From Pelagivirga sediminicola (GTDB lineage Bacteria; Pseudomonadota; Alphaproteobacteria; Rhodobacterales; Rhodobacteraceae): a stretch of DNA of 64,000 bases. The DNA is taken from assembly GCF_003072125.1 (NCBI RefSeq), contig NZ_QCYH01000004.1, positions 124,001-188,000 on the forward strand, read 5' to 3'. A model generated the notes under the pieces. The model had not been told where the DNA came from and searched no databases. It was given only the letters and a program-made list of their open reading frames with translations. Numbering within the stretch: the first letter of the stretch is position 1; each line of letters begins with the position of its first letter. The position numbers were made by a program, and so were the translations under genes. Shown here piece by piece: positions 63,363 to 64,000 of the stretch.

Positions 63363-64000
63363 TTGCGATATGTCACGACACCGATTCTGGCGCTTGCGCT
63401 TGGCTGCGCCCATCCGGCGCTGGCCGCCGATCCCGCGCCTTTCCCGGATTTCACGTTCAAGATGAGCAAACCGCCCCAGAAGGGCACAAAAAAGCGCATC
63501 ACCGTTCAGATCGAGCCGGGCGATCAGCCCCCGCCGGCAGGCTCGACCCCGCGCCGCGATGCAGGGGACGAAGCCGTGCCCGATGTGCCGGATGTTCCGT
63601 CCGTGCGCGTCGCAAAATACGAGTGGTTCTGGGATGTCGTCACGCCGGGCTATTCCGACGCCGGCACCCTCCGCTTTGACGAGGCGCTGGGCAAGCTGTC
63701 CAAACCGCCCGAGGGCAAACCCGCGCCGCGCTACCGGCTGCAGGACATTCAGACCATCGCGACGGCGCAGGGCCAGAATATCCTGAGCGCGACGGTCGGC
63801 ACCAATGTCTCGCCCGCGCTGGTGCTGGCGGTGATCGCCGTCGAATCGGGCGGGCGCGGCAACGCGGTCAGCGAGAAGGGCGCGCAGGGCATCATGCAAC
63901 TGATCCCGGATACGGCCGCGCGGTTCGGCGTGACCGATGCGCTGTCGGAGGCGCAGAACATCAAGGGCGGCGTCGCCTATCTGGACTGGCTGCTGAAGGA
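63363..64000 (+). CDS. Lytic transglycosylase, SLT domain (partial, runs off the window)
   Basis: Periplasmic murein lytic enzyme; 212 residues are visible and the 3' end is cut by the window edge. A signal peptide is evident (RYVTTPILALALG, cleavage near ALAAD). The SLT domain follows a linker, with the catalytic glutamate in LVLAVIAVESGGRGNAVS and the next blocks KGAQGIMQLIPDTAARFGV and NIKGGVAYLDWL. No ATG starts the frame: I take TTG at 63363, with TTG at 63324 as an alternative. It is divergent from flp and may loosen peptidoglycan for pilus assembly or act in general wall turnover. Confidence 0.85.
   Translation, partial: MRYVTTPILALALGCAHPALAADPAPFPDFTFKMSKPPQKGTKKRITVQIEPGDQPPPAGSTPRRDAGDEAVPDVPDVPSVRVAKYEWFWDVVTPGYSDAGTLRFDEALGKLSKPPEGKPAPRYRLQDIQTIATAQGQNILSATVGTNVSPALVLAVIAVESGGRGNAVSEKGAQGIMQLIPDTAARFGVTDALSEAQNIKGGVAYLDWLLK

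Overview
The window is GC-rich chromosomal DNA of an alphaproteobacterium, most likely Rhodobacterales (Roseobacter/Rhodobacter group). The evidence is the combination of a class I lysyl-tRNA synthetase, phosphatidylcholine synthase, a DUF1127 protein, a DUF484-xerC pair and a complete Tad/Flp pilus locus. I see no rRNA, tRNA, CRISPR array, insertion sequence or prophage.

Positions 4-23425 form a catabolic region for peptides and cyclic imino acids. A dipeptide-type ABC transporter (one ATPase, binding protein, two permeases; the partner ATPase is presumably off the left edge) is coupled to an M14-like metallopeptidase. A GntR/FCD regulator and the 5-oxoprolinase genes pxpABC follow, then a 3-hydroxybutyrate dehydrogenase-like gene. 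Next comes a hydroxyproline block: an FAD oxidoreductase, a fused aconitase X (cis-3-hydroxy-L-proline dehydratase type), a two-cysteine hydroxyproline 2-epimerase, a D-amino-acid dehydrogenase, a Pyr2C-reductase-type Ldh-family enzyme, a DapA-family deaminase and a second GntR/FCD regulator. Together these could take 4-hydroxyproline to 2-oxoglutarate semialdehyde and cis-3-hydroxyproline to proline. The semialdehyde dehydrogenase is not in the window. An unusual five-heme cytochrome, an alcohol-dehydrogenase-type triheme part fused to a TsdA-like diheme part, sits inside this block. Aspartate aminotransferase and glutaminase follow.

Positions 23450-50687 are mainly housekeeping and stress genes: ychF, trpA, ogt, phosphatidylcholine synthase, xerC-DUF484, glutamate dehydrogenase, transaldolase, priA, a tandem universal stress protein with two small companions, rnk, a zinc-ribbon gene coupled to an MscS channel, an MFS protein, prmA, carbonic anhydrase, a leucyl aminopeptidase with a coupled NlpC/P60 protein, an FAD-linked oxidase with Lrp-domain and TerB-like genes, class I LysRS, a lipoprotein cytochrome c and a large Lhr-type helicase.

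Positions 50769-62996 are the Tad pilus locus, all on the minus strand, from flp through cpaB, secretin, OmpA lipoprotein, tadZ, tadA, tadB, tadC and two TPR lipoproteins to the prepilin peptidase and an uncharacterised AAA ATPase. It is punctuated by a strong hairpin after flp and an intrinsic terminator after the ompA-like gene. A divergent lytic transglycosylase runs off the right edge.
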